This document shows, piece after piece, positions 35,790-43,517 of a stretch of 62,397 nucleotides of DNA (position 1 is its first letter; each line of letters starts with the position of its first letter). The notes beneath the pieces are model-generated. The model was not told the DNA's origin. It did no database searches and saw only the letters and a program-made list of their open reading frames with translations. Origin of the DNA: Deltaproteobacteria bacterium (GTDB taxonomy: Bacteria > Desulfobacterota > Syntrophia > Syntrophales > UBA2210); contig JAFGBH010000047.1 in assembly GCA_016933215.1 (NCBI GenBank), positions 1 to 62,397 of the forward strand, read 5' to 3'. Position numbers and translations under genes: made by a program.

Positions 35790-37922
35790 ATGAGCGAACA
35801 ATTTAAAACAAATTTCGCGGGAAGGGAAATTTCCGTGAAAACCAATTACATGGCAGGACAGGCCGATGGTTCCGCCCTCGTCACCTATGGTGATACGGTG
35901 GTGCTTGTAACGGTTGTTTCCCAAAAGACCAAAAGAGAAGGCGTCGATTTTATGCCCCTTACGGTGGATTACCAGGAAACGACCTCTGCCGCCGGAAAGA
36001 TACCGGGAGGATTTTTCAAACGCGAGGGACGACCGAATGAAAAGGAGGTATTGACATCCAGGATAATTGACAGGTCTACTCGTCCTCTTTTTCCGAAAGG
36101 ATTTTCTTATGAAACACAGATTATAGCCTCAGTACTTTCTTTCGATAATGAAAACGGTTCAGATGCGGCGGCGATGTTGGGTACCTCTACCGCACTTGGC
36201 ATATCCGATATCCCTTTCAACGGTCCCATTGTGGGGGTCAGGGTGGCGCGATTGGAGGACACGTTTATCTGCAATCCCTCGACTGAACAGACGGAAGAGA
36301 GCGATATAGACCTTTTCCTGGTGGGAAGAAAGATAGTTCCCGGTACGGAAGGGAGAGCATTCGATGTGAACCTGGTGATGGTTGAAGGGGGATCGAACGA
36401 GGTCGGCGAGGATGTCATCATAGATGCCATAAACTTCGGCCTTGAGGAAATGAGGCCGGCCATAGAACTTCAGGATCAGATCTGCGAGGCCATTGGAAAA
36501 GAAAAAAGGGTCGTGGAACCGGTTGAAATTGATGAGGGCCTGAGGCAATCCGTCTATGAAAAAGCGAGCGAGGGGCTGAAGAAGGCCTATATGATTGCGG
36601 CAAAGCAGGAAAGACAGGCTGCGATAAAAGAAGTGCATGGCGAGGTGAGGGACAAGATCATCACGGAGGCCGGCGAGGACAATGGCGGTCTTTCCTTTCA
36701 GGTGAATGCGCTCCTTGAAGAACTGGAAAACAAGATTCTTCGTGACATGATACTGAAGGATAAGAGGAGGATAGACAATAGGACGTCGGATCAGATACGG
36801 CCGATCACCTCTGAAGTGGGAATACTTCCCAGGACTCACGGATCGTCCGTATTTACGCGGGGAGAAACCCAGTCTCTTGTGGTGCTCACGCTCGGCACCT
36901 CGTCGGACGAACAGCGCATGGACTATATCAGTGGTGAGGAATTCAGGTCGTTCCTGCTTCACTATAATTTTCCTCCCTATTCAGTGGGTGAAGCACGATT
37001 CCTGAGGGGTCCGGGAAGAAGGGAAATAGGGCACGGAGCCCTCGCCAGGAGGGCGTTACTTCCCCTGTTGCCTTCCCAGGAAGAATTTCCCTATACGATC
37101 AGGATTGTGTCGGAGATACTGTCTTCCAACGGTTCCTCATCCATGGCTACGGTATGCGGAGGATCCCTTTCCCTTATGGATGCCGGGGTTCCTGTCAAGG
37201 ATATCGTTGCAGGTATTGCCATGGGACTCTTAAAAGAGGGTGATGACGTGGTCATTCTCTCCGATATCATGGGTGATGAAGATCATGCGGGAGATATGGA
37301 CTTCAAGGTCTGCGGTACGGAAAAGGGTATCACCGCCATGCAGATGGACATAAAAATCGACGGTGTGAACGAAGCTATATTAAGAAAGGCGCTCGATCAG
37401 GCGCGTGACGGAAGGCTCTTTATCATCGGCAAGCTCAGGGAGACAATTTCAGAGCCCCGCAAAGAACTTTCCAAGCATGCCCCCCGCATTACGACCATTA
37501 CGGTTAAGCAGGATAAGATTAGAGACGTCATTGGTACCGGGGGAAAGAATATCAGGCACATTATCAGCGAGACGGGTGCAGAAATTAATGTGGATGACAG
37601 CGGAACCGTTACCATTGCATCGAGTGATGAGAATGCATCAATCAGGGCTATTGCAATGATCAAGGCACTGACCGAAGAGGCCGAGATTGGCAAGATTTAT
37701 CTCGGTACGGTAAAAAAGATCGTCGATTTCGGTGCCTTTGTCGAGATCATCCCGGGCACGGACGGCCTGGTGCATATATCGCAGCTCGAAAACAGAAGAG
37801 TGAACAAGGTAACCGACGTGCTGAATGAAGGTGACGAAGTCTACGTTAAGGTTATCGATATCGACAGAAATGGAAAGATCAAGCTGAGCAGAAAAGATGC
37901 CCTCAACGAAAAGGGTGAATAG
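35790..37922 (+). CDS. pnp: Polyribonucleotide nucleotidyltransferase (PNPase), 710 aa
   Basis: 3'-5' phosphorolytic exoribonuclease. Two RNase PH domains (about 10-230 and 330-550), an all-helical linker between them, a KH domain ([20 protein letters not shown], about 571 onward) and an S1 domain ([18 protein letters not shown], about 641) are all present. [17 protein letters not shown] marks the catalytic second core. Length matches the family. Stop codon is TAG. The usual M16 peptidase gene after pnp is absent; dut follows directly. Confidence 0.97.
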   Translation: MSEQFKTNFAGREISVKTNYMAGQADGSALVTYGDTVVLVTVVSQKTKREGVDFMPLTVDYQETTSAAGKIPGGFFKREGRPNEKEVLTSRIIDRSTRPLFPKGFSYETQIIASVLSFDNENGSDAAAMLGTSTALGISDIPFNGPIVGVRVARLEDTFICNPSTEQTEESDIDLFLVGRKIVPGTEGRAFDVNLVMVEGGSNEVGEDVIIDAINFGLEEMRPAIELQDQICEAIGKEKRVVEPVEIDEGLRQSVYEKASEGLKKAYMIAAKQERQAAIKEVHGEVRDKIITEAGEDNGGLSFQVNALLEELENKILRDMILKDKRRIDNRTSDQIRPITSEVGILPRTHGSSVFTRGETQSLVVLTLGTSSDEQRMDYISGEEFRSFLLHYNFPPYSVGEARFLRGPGRREIGHGALARRALLPLLPSQEEFPYTIRIVSEILSSNGSSSMATVCGGSLSLMDAGVPVKDIVAGIAMGLLKEGDDVVILSDIMGDEDHAGDMDFKVCGTEKGITAMQMDIKIDGVNEAILRKALDQARDGRLFIIGKLRETISEPRKELSKHAPRITTITVKQDKIRDVIGTGGKNIRHIISETGAEINVDDSGTVTIASSDENASIRAIAMIKALTEEAEIGKIYLGTVKKIVDFGAFVEIIPGTDGLVHISQLENRRVNKVTDVLNEGDEVYVKVIDIDRNGKIKLSRKDALNEKGE

Positions 37923-37948
37923 AAAGACGTTCCGGTTGTTGTGACACG

Positions 37949-38389
37949 ATGCTTACGGTGCGAATCAGGAGGCTTGGCAGCAACACAGACCTTGCGCTTC
38001 CAACGTATATGACGGGAAATTCAGCCGGCATGGATATCTTTGCCGCCCTCGAAGGTGATGAGGTTTTACTTCCCGGCGAGCGAAAGCTCATTCCCACCGG
38101 AATAGAAATTGAGATTCCGAAGGGGTATGAGGCCCAGGTGAGGCCGAGAAGCGGTCTCGCTGTCAAAAATGGCGTAACGGTGCTCAACACCCCCGGCACG
38201 GTTGATTCCGATTACAGGGGAGAAATAAAAGTCATCTTGATTAATCAGGGTGAAAAGCCCTTTGTCATTAAAAGGGGTGACCGAATAGCCCAGATGATTG
38301 TAAGCCCCGTATCGAGGGTTTCCTGGGACCTGGTAGAGACCCTCGATGAAACGGAGCGGGGAAGAGGCGGTTTCGGTCATACTGGCTGA
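37949..38389 (+). CDS. dut: dUTP diphosphatase, 146 aa
   Basis: Hydrolyses dUTP to dUMP. The five motifs of the trimeric enzyme can be followed: GMDIFAA (motif 1), RPRSGLA (2), GTVDSDYRGEIKV (3), GDRIAQMIV (4) and the C-terminal RGRGGFGHTG (5). Length is standard. Last gene before a strong terminator. Confidence 0.96.
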   Translation: MLTVRIRRLGSNTDLALPTYMTGNSAGMDIFAALEGDEVLLPGERKLIPTGIEIEIPKGYEAQVRPRSGLAVKNGVTVLNTPGTVDSDYRGEIKVILINQGEKPFVIKRGDRIAQMIVSPVSRVSWDLVETLDETERGRGGFGHTG

Positions 38390-38480
38390 AGGCTGTTGAT
38401 AAAAGCTCAAAAAAGAATTGCCTGGAGGGCATTTTCCAGGAAGACTCTCCTGATCTGATCTTCTGTCGGGTCTAGAAAAG

Positions 38481-38516
38481 AACCCCCTTCCGTTTTGTGG
38501 AAGGGGTTTTTTTGTT
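38481..38516 (+). terminator. Strong intrinsic terminator after dut
   Basis: AACCCCCTTCC-gttttgt-GGAAGGGGTT followed by TTTTTG. It ends the rimP-dut transcript and falls inside the upstream extension of the next ORF in the track, ruling out that extension. Confidence 0.92.
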
Positions 38517-38595
38517 TGTTTTATCGTTTTATTTAGTGTATTTACACACAAAGTCAGGGGGAGACCCTGTCGCGATGCGAGGACGCGAAGGTGCA

Positions 38596-39765
38596 ATGAA
38601 AAAATACAAGGTCAAAAAGACAATAAAAGAGATAAATGAAAAGATAAAGTCGGGAAAGGCTGTCATCGTGACAGCGGAAGAGATTATCGACATCGTCGAG
38701 AAAAAGGGTAGCGTCGAGGCGGCCCGGAAGATTGATGTGGTAACGACGGGAACCTTCAGTCCCATGTGTTCCTCCGGTGCATTTCTTAATTTTGGTCATA
38801 CATCACCCAAGATACGGGCATCAAAGATATGGCTCAATGATGTCAATGCCTATGGAGGGATTGCCGCCGTTGATTGCTATATAGGGGCGACGGAAGTTGC
38901 AGAAGGGGATCCCCTGAACAGCATTCATCCCGGTGAATTCAATTATGGCGGTGGACATGTTTTAGAGGATCTCGTGGCAGGCAATATTATCAGGCTCCGT
39001 CTCGAGTCCTACGGTACCGACTGTTACCCTTCCAGAAAACATGAGAAGAGCATCACCATTCATGACCTGAGAGATGCCATCCTCTTCAACCCGAGAAATG
39101 CTTACCAGAACTATAACTGTGCCGTAAACATGTCCGACAGGACGATTTATACTTATATGGGTGTTCTGAGACCCTTTATGGCAAATGCGACCTATTCTAC
39201 CTCCGGGCAGTTAAGCCCCCTTCTTAATGATCCCTATTTCAGGACCATAGGTGTAGGAACTCGGATATTCCTCGGTGGCGCAAAGGGGTATGTTGCATGG
39301 CAGGGCACGCAGCATAACGCTCATGTGATGAGGGGAGAAAACGGGGTTCCCAAAGAGGGGGCAGGAACACTCGCGGTAATCGGGGACATGAAAAAAATGA
39401 GTCCCGACTGGCTCGTTGGTGCGAGCATGCTTGGATACGGTGTCTCTCTCTATGTGGGAATAGGGATACCAATACCTCTTCTCAACGAGGAAATAGCTCG
39501 GTTCACTGCGGTCAGAGATGAGGATATCTATGCCCAGGTCTATGATTACGGTGTCGATTATCCGAGCGGGACGGGCAAGAGCTTGGGAGAGGTGAGTTAT
39601 AAAGAGCTGAGAAGTGGCACAATAGTCCTGAATGGCAAAAAGATCGATACGGCGCCCATGTCGAGCTATTATAAGGCAAGAGAGATCGCGGCGATACTGA
39701 AAGAGTGGATGGAAAAAGGGGAGTTTCTCTTGGGAGAAGCGCAACAATTACTTCCTTCGGAGTAG
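38596..39765 (+). CDS. DUF39 homocysteine-biosynthesis protein (aspartate-semialdehyde sulfurtransferase-like), 389 aa
   Basis: This family in methanogens and sulfate reducers makes homocysteine from aspartate semialdehyde and sulfide. I set the start at ATG 38596 (MKKYKVKKTIKEINEKI), with AAGGTG upstream; the longer track ORF starts inside a terminator. Conserved parts include TTGTFSPMCSSGAFLNFGH (Cys about 58), ESYGTDCYP (Cys about 143) and GGAKGYVAWQGTQHN. The two Cys residues are candidates for the persulfide chemistry. The ferredoxin/NIL partner found next to it in methanogens is not in this window. Confidence 0.88.
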   Translation: MKKYKVKKTIKEINEKIKSGKAVIVTAEEIIDIVEKKGSVEAARKIDVVTTGTFSPMCSSGAFLNFGHTSPKIRASKIWLNDVNAYGGIAAVDCYIGATEVAEGDPLNSIHPGEFNYGGGHVLEDLVAGNIIRLRLESYGTDCYPSRKHEKSITIHDLRDAILFNPRNAYQNYNCAVNMSDRTIYTYMGVLRPFMANATYSTSGQLSPLLNDPYFRTIGVGTRIFLGGAKGYVAWQGTQHNAHVMRGENGVPKEGAGTLAVIGDMKKMSPDWLVGASMLGYGVSLYVGIGIPIPLLNEEIARFTAVRDEDIYAQVYDYGVDYPSGTGKSLGEVSYKELRSGTIVLNGKKIDTAPMSSYYKAREIAAILKEWMEKGEFLLGEAQQLLPSE

Positions 39766-39773
39766 TAACAAAT

Positions 39774-39821
39774 GTGACCGGGGGCGCACCCGCAAGCCCT
39801 GCCCCGTGGGCGGGGAGCCTC
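39774..39821 (+). repeat. GC-rich interspersed repeat, forward copy
   Basis: The core GACCGGGGGCGCACCCGCAAG, followed by a CCC...GTGGGCGGGGAGC hairpin, lies just after the DUF39 gene. A second copy lies at 57436-57485 in reverse orientation. It is non-coding; translations of it give Pro/Ala-rich shadow ORFs. Confidence 0.75.
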
Positions 39822-39954
39822 ACTATAAAAGTGCTTGGACCTGATTTTGCATTGATTACAAGTTATGATCGTTGTCCATACAATGGCATTTCGCCTTCAT
39901 TTATTTCTGAAAGAAAGCATAGGGATAAAGGGGTGATTCATTTCACACCTGGAG

Positions 39955-39985
39955 TATGAGAAATTTCATTGAAACATTTCTCATA
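39955..39985. promoter_or_regulatory. 10-bp palindromic operator candidate
   Basis: TATGAGAAAT (39955-39964) and ATTTCTCATA (39976-39985) are exact inverted repeats separated by 11 nt. The element covers the -35 and part of the spacer of the promoter just to its right, as expected of a regulator binding site. Confidence 0.5.
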
Positions 39986-39997
39986 GACCTATATGTT
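39969..39997 (+). promoter_or_regulatory. Sigma70-like promoter for the riboswitch leader
   Basis: TTGAAA (39969-39974), exactly 17 nt, TATGTT (39992-39997). The expected start near 40004 would place the riboswitch about 50 nt into the transcript. Confidence 0.5.
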
Positions 39998-40051
39998 GTA
40001 AGAAAAATTTTACATTTCGCAACTCTTCTTTAATGATTGTTCATTGAAAAT

Positions 40052-40128
40052 CGATAAAGGCAAACTACTCGTGAGGGTAGGACGCAAAGCCATGGGTCCG
40101 TATGCAACGGATCGCCAGGCCGCCGAAG
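40052..40128 (+). promoter_or_regulatory. Cyclic-di-GMP-I (GEMM) riboswitch upstream of the pilus operon
   Basis: Aptamer blocks in order: AAAGGCAAAC, hairpin CTACTCGTGAGGGTAG, GGACGCAAAGCC (40079-40090), ATGGGTCCGTATGCAACGGAT arm, and GCCAGGCCGCCGAAG at the 3' end. The base aligned with position 20 of Vc2 is G, favouring c-di-GMP over cGAMP by my alignment. It lies 312 nt before the FtsB-like gene and about 670 nt before pilM. Comparable GEMM switches precede pilus genes in Geobacter. Confidence 0.88.
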
Positions 40129-40249
40129 TTTTCAATTCGAAACGATTACGTATCTTCTGCCTGTGATATCCCGCAGATTATCAAGCCGCATCGCAAACGG
40201 TATATTCATAAAATTTCCACCCCAATGCATATTCCCCCTCAGAACAGGT

Positions 40250-40322
40250 AATAACTTCTTCGAAATGCCTTGTGGGCTATAAGCATGAAAAGGAAGTTAT
40301 TCCAAGGTGATGCCCACATCAC
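40250..40322 (+). promoter_or_regulatory. Mutually exclusive hairpins downstream of the riboswitch
   Basis: AATAACTTC (40250-40258) pairs with GAAGTTATT (40293-40301). TGTGGGC (40271-40277), inside that stem, can instead pair with GCCCACA (40312-40318), which itself lies in a GTGATG / CATCAC hairpin. This could be part of the switch's expression platform. There is no U-tract, so it is not an ordinary terminator. Confidence 0.3.
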
Positions 40323-40378
40323 TTATCAGGAGTTGATCATCTCATCTGGGTGAGGAAGAACGTGGCCAGAATTATTAA

Positions 40379-40406
40379 TTGCAAAAAATCTTTTTCTGTG
40401 TATACT
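40379..40406 (+). promoter_or_regulatory. Second promoter close to the ftsB-like gene
   Basis: TTGCAA (40379-40384), 16 nt, TATACT (40401-40406). Transcripts from here would skip the riboswitch and give constitutive expression of the ftsB-like gene and perhaps pil. Confidence 0.45.
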
Positions 40407-40439
40407 ACCCTCAAACCTTTACAGAAAAGGGGATAAACT

Positions 40440-40706
40440 ATGAAGATAGGCAGGTTGCTCTTGATACCCTTTTCTCTTATCATTCTTCTCATAGTATTTG
40501 GAGATAAAGGCCTCAGAGATTACTGCAAATTACAGGAAAAGCTATCTTCAATAAGGGAGGTGAATGGCCTTATAGTCAACGAAAACAAAGCCTTGAAAAA
40601 AGAGATTATGTTGCTGAGAGGCGATGCTCGATACATTGAAATGGTGGCAAGAAGAGAACTTGGCATGGTGGACGAGAAGGATATTGTGTATCAATTTGTA
40701 GAGTAG
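40440..40706 (+). CDS. FtsB/DivIC-family septum formation initiator-like protein, 88 aa
   Basis: A short single-pass protein: N-terminal membrane helix (about 6-20, LLLIPFSLIILLIVF), then a coiled coil (about 28-60, including a EVNGLIVNENKALKKEIMLL segment) and the conserved end RDGDARYIEMVARRELGM-like block (seen here as YIEMVARRELGMV). Partner of FtsL/FtsQ in the divisome. AAGGGGA precedes the ATG. Its place just before pilM is common in Desulfobacterota. It could be an ordinary divisome protein sharing the pilus leader. Confidence 0.85.
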   Translation: MKIGRLLLIPFSLIILLIVFGDKGLRDYCKLQEKLSSIREVNGLIVNENKALKKEIMLLRGDARYIEMVARRELGMVDEKDIVYQFVE

Positions 40707-40756
40707 TCCCAGGGAGATTGTTGCGAAGGAGTGGAATATCAAAATTAGGGCTTGTG

Positions 40757-40762
40757 TATAAT
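40757..40762 (+). promoter_or_regulatory. Isolated TATAAT ahead of pilM
   Basis: A perfect -10 hexamer within TTGTGTATAATG, 38 nt before the pilM start, with no good -35. A weak internal promoter is possible. Confidence 0.25.
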
Positions 40763-40799
40763 GCGCATGAGCCTTATAATTGCCGGAAGGCGTGAGGCT

Positions 40800-41867
40800 A
40801 TGTTTTTAAAAAAAGACATTTTTTCAATCGAAAAAAATATAATCGGGATTGATATAGGCTCAAGTCTTATTAAACTCGTCGATTTAGAGGATACACCTCA
40901 GGGGTATGTCCTTCAGGGTTTCGCCCAGATTCCCCTTGAAAAGGGCGTCATAGAAGACGGTCAGGTGGTAGACCCGGGTGCCCTCACAAATACAATTAAA
41001 GATCTTGCAAAACTTACAAAGATTACCACGAAGAATGTTGCCACAGCCCTTTCCGGGCATTTTGCAATCGTAAAAAAAGCAAGCTTCCGGGCCATGGAGG
41101 AAGACGGATTACGTGATCTGATCATGGATGAGGCGGATGAATACCTTCCTTTTGATGATATAGGGAAGGTCAACTTTGACCTTCATGTTTTGGGCGAGAA
41201 CGCCCTCAACACGGAACAGATTGACGTTATTATTGCGGCGGCTGAAAAGAAGATCATCAAGAGTTATACCTCTCCTATCGAGAAGGCAGGATACAGCGTG
41301 GTTATTGTGGATGTGGATTCCTTTGCCCTGGAGACGGCCTACGAGGAGAATTACGACTTTGACGACGAAGATGTAGTGGTGCTGGTCAATATCGGCGCCA
41401 GCATGACAAATATAAATGTTGCAAGAGGCGGCGGGTCGGTTTTTACGAGAAATATTATGCTCGGGGGTAATGCCATTACAGAGGCCCTGAAAGAGAAGCT
41501 GGGAGTCACCTTTGAGGAGGCGGAGAAGATAAAAATTGAAGGAATCTCCGAGGGTTCCGATGTAAGCGAGGATCTCCTCTTGTATGCGGAACCTATTTTT
41601 ATGGAGATAGAACGCTCGATTGACTTCTTTATCTCTTCTCTGGGTGGATTAAGCATACAGAAGCTTCTCGTGAGTGGTGGCTGTGCCAAAATAAAGGGTC
41701 TTGTTGATGTCTTGAGGGACAGGCTGCGTCTTGATGTGGAGACCATGAATCCCTTTGAAAAGATCTCGTATAATGAGAAAACCTTCAGCTCATCATATAT
41801 AGAAAGTATAGGACCCACCGCTGCTCTGGCAGTCGGTTTGGCCCTAAGGAGAATGGATGACAAATGA
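40800..41867 (+). CDS. pilM: Type IV pilus assembly protein PilM, 355 aa
   Basis: Actin-like cytoplasmic ATPase-fold protein that binds the N-terminus of PilN at the inner membrane. The phosphate-1 block NIIGIDIGSSLIKLV (about 12-26) and the late VSGGCAKIKGLVDVL (about 295-309) are those of the family. I chose the ATG at 40800 with GTGAGG upstream; the track starts 16 codons earlier, at a TTG overlapping the TATAAT. The stop overlaps pilN (ATGA). Confidence 0.94.
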   Translation: MFLKKDIFSIEKNIIGIDIGSSLIKLVDLEDTPQGYVLQGFAQIPLEKGVIEDGQVVDPGALTNTIKDLAKLTKITTKNVATALSGHFAIVKKASFRAMEEDGLRDLIMDEADEYLPFDDIGKVNFDLHVLGENALNTEQIDVIIAAAEKKIIKSYTSPIEKAGYSVVIVDVDSFALETAYEENYDFDDEDVVVLVNIGASMTNINVARGGGSVFTRNIMLGGNAITEALKEKLGVTFEEAEKIKIEGISEGSDVSEDLLLYAEPIFMEIERSIDFFISSLGGLSIQKLLVSGGCAKIKGLVDVLRDRLRLDVETMNPFEKISYNEKTFSSSYIESIGPTAALAVGLALRRMDDK

Positions 41868-42409
41868 TCAGGATTAACCTTCTCCCCTATCGTGAAATGA
41901 GAAGAAAGGCGGAAATCAGACGCCAGATAACCGTCGTCGTGTCTTCCGTTCTGATATTTTTCTTCATAATCGGTTCTCTTCAGCTCTATATGTCGCTGAG
42001 TATCAGGAACCTTGAAAGGGAGGTGAAAGCTGCCGAGGAGAAATTGAAGGTCCTGGTAGCACTCACGGGTGATATCGACAAATTCAGACAAGACAAGGAA
42101 TTGATGGAAAAGAAGATAGCGATTATAGAAAATCTTGAAAAAAACAGAAAAGATCCCATACAAATCCTTGATGAACTTGCACAGGGGCTCCCTGCCGGGC
42201 AGATATGGCTTGTCAGGCTTGAGAAAAATGGCAATATCCTTAAATTAGAGGGTGTGGCCGTCAATAATCCCGCTATAGCCCTTTTTATGAAAACCCTGGA
42301 GGAGTCTCCTGCGATCGAATCGGTCGATCTGGTTTCATCGAGACAGACAACTATCGCAGATTCCAAGCTTATGAGTTTTGTCTTGTCCTGTACGTTGGGA
42401 AAGGGATAG
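41864..42409 (+). CDS. pilN: Type IV pilus inner-membrane protein PilN, 181 aa
   Basis: The first residues MIRINLLPYREMR carry the conserved INLLP motif that binds PilM. A membrane helix follows (about 22-42), then a coiled coil (about 43-90) and a small periplasmic ferredoxin-like domain. It pairs with PilO to form the alignment complex linking the motor to the secretin. Overlaps pilM by 4 nt. Confidence 0.93.
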   Translation: MIRINLLPYREMRRKAEIRRQITVVVSSVLIFFFIIGSLQLYMSLSIRNLEREVKAAEEKLKVLVALTGDIDKFRQDKELMEKKIAIIENLEKNRKDPIQILDELAQGLPAGQIWLVRLEKNGNILKLEGVAVNNPAIALFMKTLEESPAIESVDLVSSRQTTIADSKLMSFVLSCTLGKG

Positions 42410-42412
42410 AAG

Positions 42413-43015
42413 ATGGCGCTTACGCTGGATGACATACAAAAGATACCAAACAGATATAAAATTCTTATCGGTCTCGCGGTCTTTCTGCTGCTTGGCTACC
42501 TGTATTTTTTCTTCTTTTTCCAGCCGGCGCTCGATAAGAGGGCTTCGCTGGGAGAAAACCTGGAAACCCTTGAGTTTCAGATTGCACGAAGGCAGGTAAT
42601 CGCCAAGCAGATAGAGAAGCATAAACAGGAGATAGCAAAGCTCAGGGAAAATCTAAAATTCGCCCTTGCCAAGCTGCCTGAAGAGAAGGAAATTCCCGGT
42701 CTCCTTACATCTGTTTCTGAGTTGGGAAAGAAGGCGGGGCTGGAATTTATTCTCTTCGAACCCAATGCCGTCGTATCGCGGGAATTCTACGCAGAGATAC
42801 CGGTTAAAATAATTGTTAACGGCACGTTCCATGATACGGCGCTCTTTTTTGATAGTGTGACAAGTTTGCCACGTATTACCAATGTAACCAATATCAATAT
42901 GAAAAGATCAACGGCGGGCGGCACGGAAGAGAATATACTTACCACGGAATGTTTCATAAAAATTTATATGTTCCTGGAAATGTCAAATGAAACGGAAGCG
43001 GCAAAAAAAGGTTAG
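42413..43015 (+). CDS. pilO: Type IV pilus inner-membrane protein PilO, 200 aa
   Basis: A cytoplasmic start, one membrane helix (about 19-38, with LIGLAVFLLLGYLYFFFFF), a coiled coil (about 45-90) and a periplasmic alpha/beta domain (about 95-190, with the EKEIPGLLTSVSELGKKAGL segment). Heterodimer partner of PilN. Its end overlaps the start of pilP by 29 nt. Confidence 0.93.
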   Translation: MALTLDDIQKIPNRYKILIGLAVFLLLGYLYFFFFFQPALDKRASLGENLETLEFQIARRQVIAKQIEKHKQEIAKLRENLKFALAKLPEEKEIPGLLTSVSELGKKAGLEFILFEPNAVVSREFYAEIPVKIIVNGTFHDTALFFDSVTSLPRITNVTNINMKRSTAGGTEENILTTECFIKIYMFLEMSNETEAAKKG

Positions 43016-43517
43016 CAATAGCACCATTATTTTTGTAACGTCCCTTTTTCTTTTTATGGGGATTTGCCCCATGACGTCTCAGGTCTTCGGGGAAGAACAA
43101 GGGGTGACGGGAACGTACGTTTACGATCCGACGGGGAAACCAGATCCCTTTATGCCCTTCATTAAGACGGCCCCGAAGAAGCCGGTGACGCAGAAGATGG
43201 TCGAAAGGGGAGAAGGCGGTCAAGTCGTTGAAAAACCTGTGTTCCTCCCGCCGCTGCAGAGAGTTGATATTGGGCTCTTCAAGCTTGTCGGTATCGGTGA
43301 GCGGGGGGGAAGCCGGATTGCCATGATGGAGGGATCGGACGGAAAATTTTTTGTCCTTCAACGAGGAACGCGTATCGGATTGAATGAGGGAAGGGTAACG
43401 CAGATACTTCCCGATCAGGTTATTATAATGGAAACGATAAAGGACGCCTTCGGTAAAAGCGTTTCAAACCGTGTAATTTTAAGGCTTCAAAGGGGTGAAG
43501 ATGAGGGAGAGCTATGA
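42987..43517 (+). CDS. pilP: Type IV pilus protein PilP, 176 aa
   Basis: A basic N-terminus and signal peptide (about 1-34, probably cut near VFG-EEQG) are followed by a disordered Pro-rich stretch (YDPTGKPDPFMPFI) and the C-terminal beta domain that binds the secretin (about 85-170). Unlike the classical PilP lipoprotein there is no clean lipobox; the Cys in LFMGIC is preceded by Ile. Overlaps pilQ by 4 nt. Confidence 0.9.
   Translation: MKRKRQKKVSNSTIIFVTSLFLFMGICPMTSQVFGEEQGVTGTYVYDPTGKPDPFMPFIKTAPKKPVTQKMVERGEGGQVVEKPVFLPPLQRVDIGLFKLVGIGERGGSRIAMMEGSDGKFFVLQRGTRIGLNEGRVTQILPDQVIIMETIKDAFGKSVSNRVILRLQRGEDEGEL

Larger units (their letters stand above)
39822..40439. other. Long leader region of the ftsB-pilMNOPQ cluster
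   Basis: About 620 nt without a gene. In order it holds a palindrome over a promoter, a c-di-GMP riboswitch, a segment able to form alternative hairpins, and a second promoter close to the ftsB-like gene. These are listed separately. Confidence 0.75.

Noticed and set aside
39705-39959. 84-aa ORF after DUF39
   Set aside because: Made of the gene end plus the GC-rich repeat and has no ribosome site.
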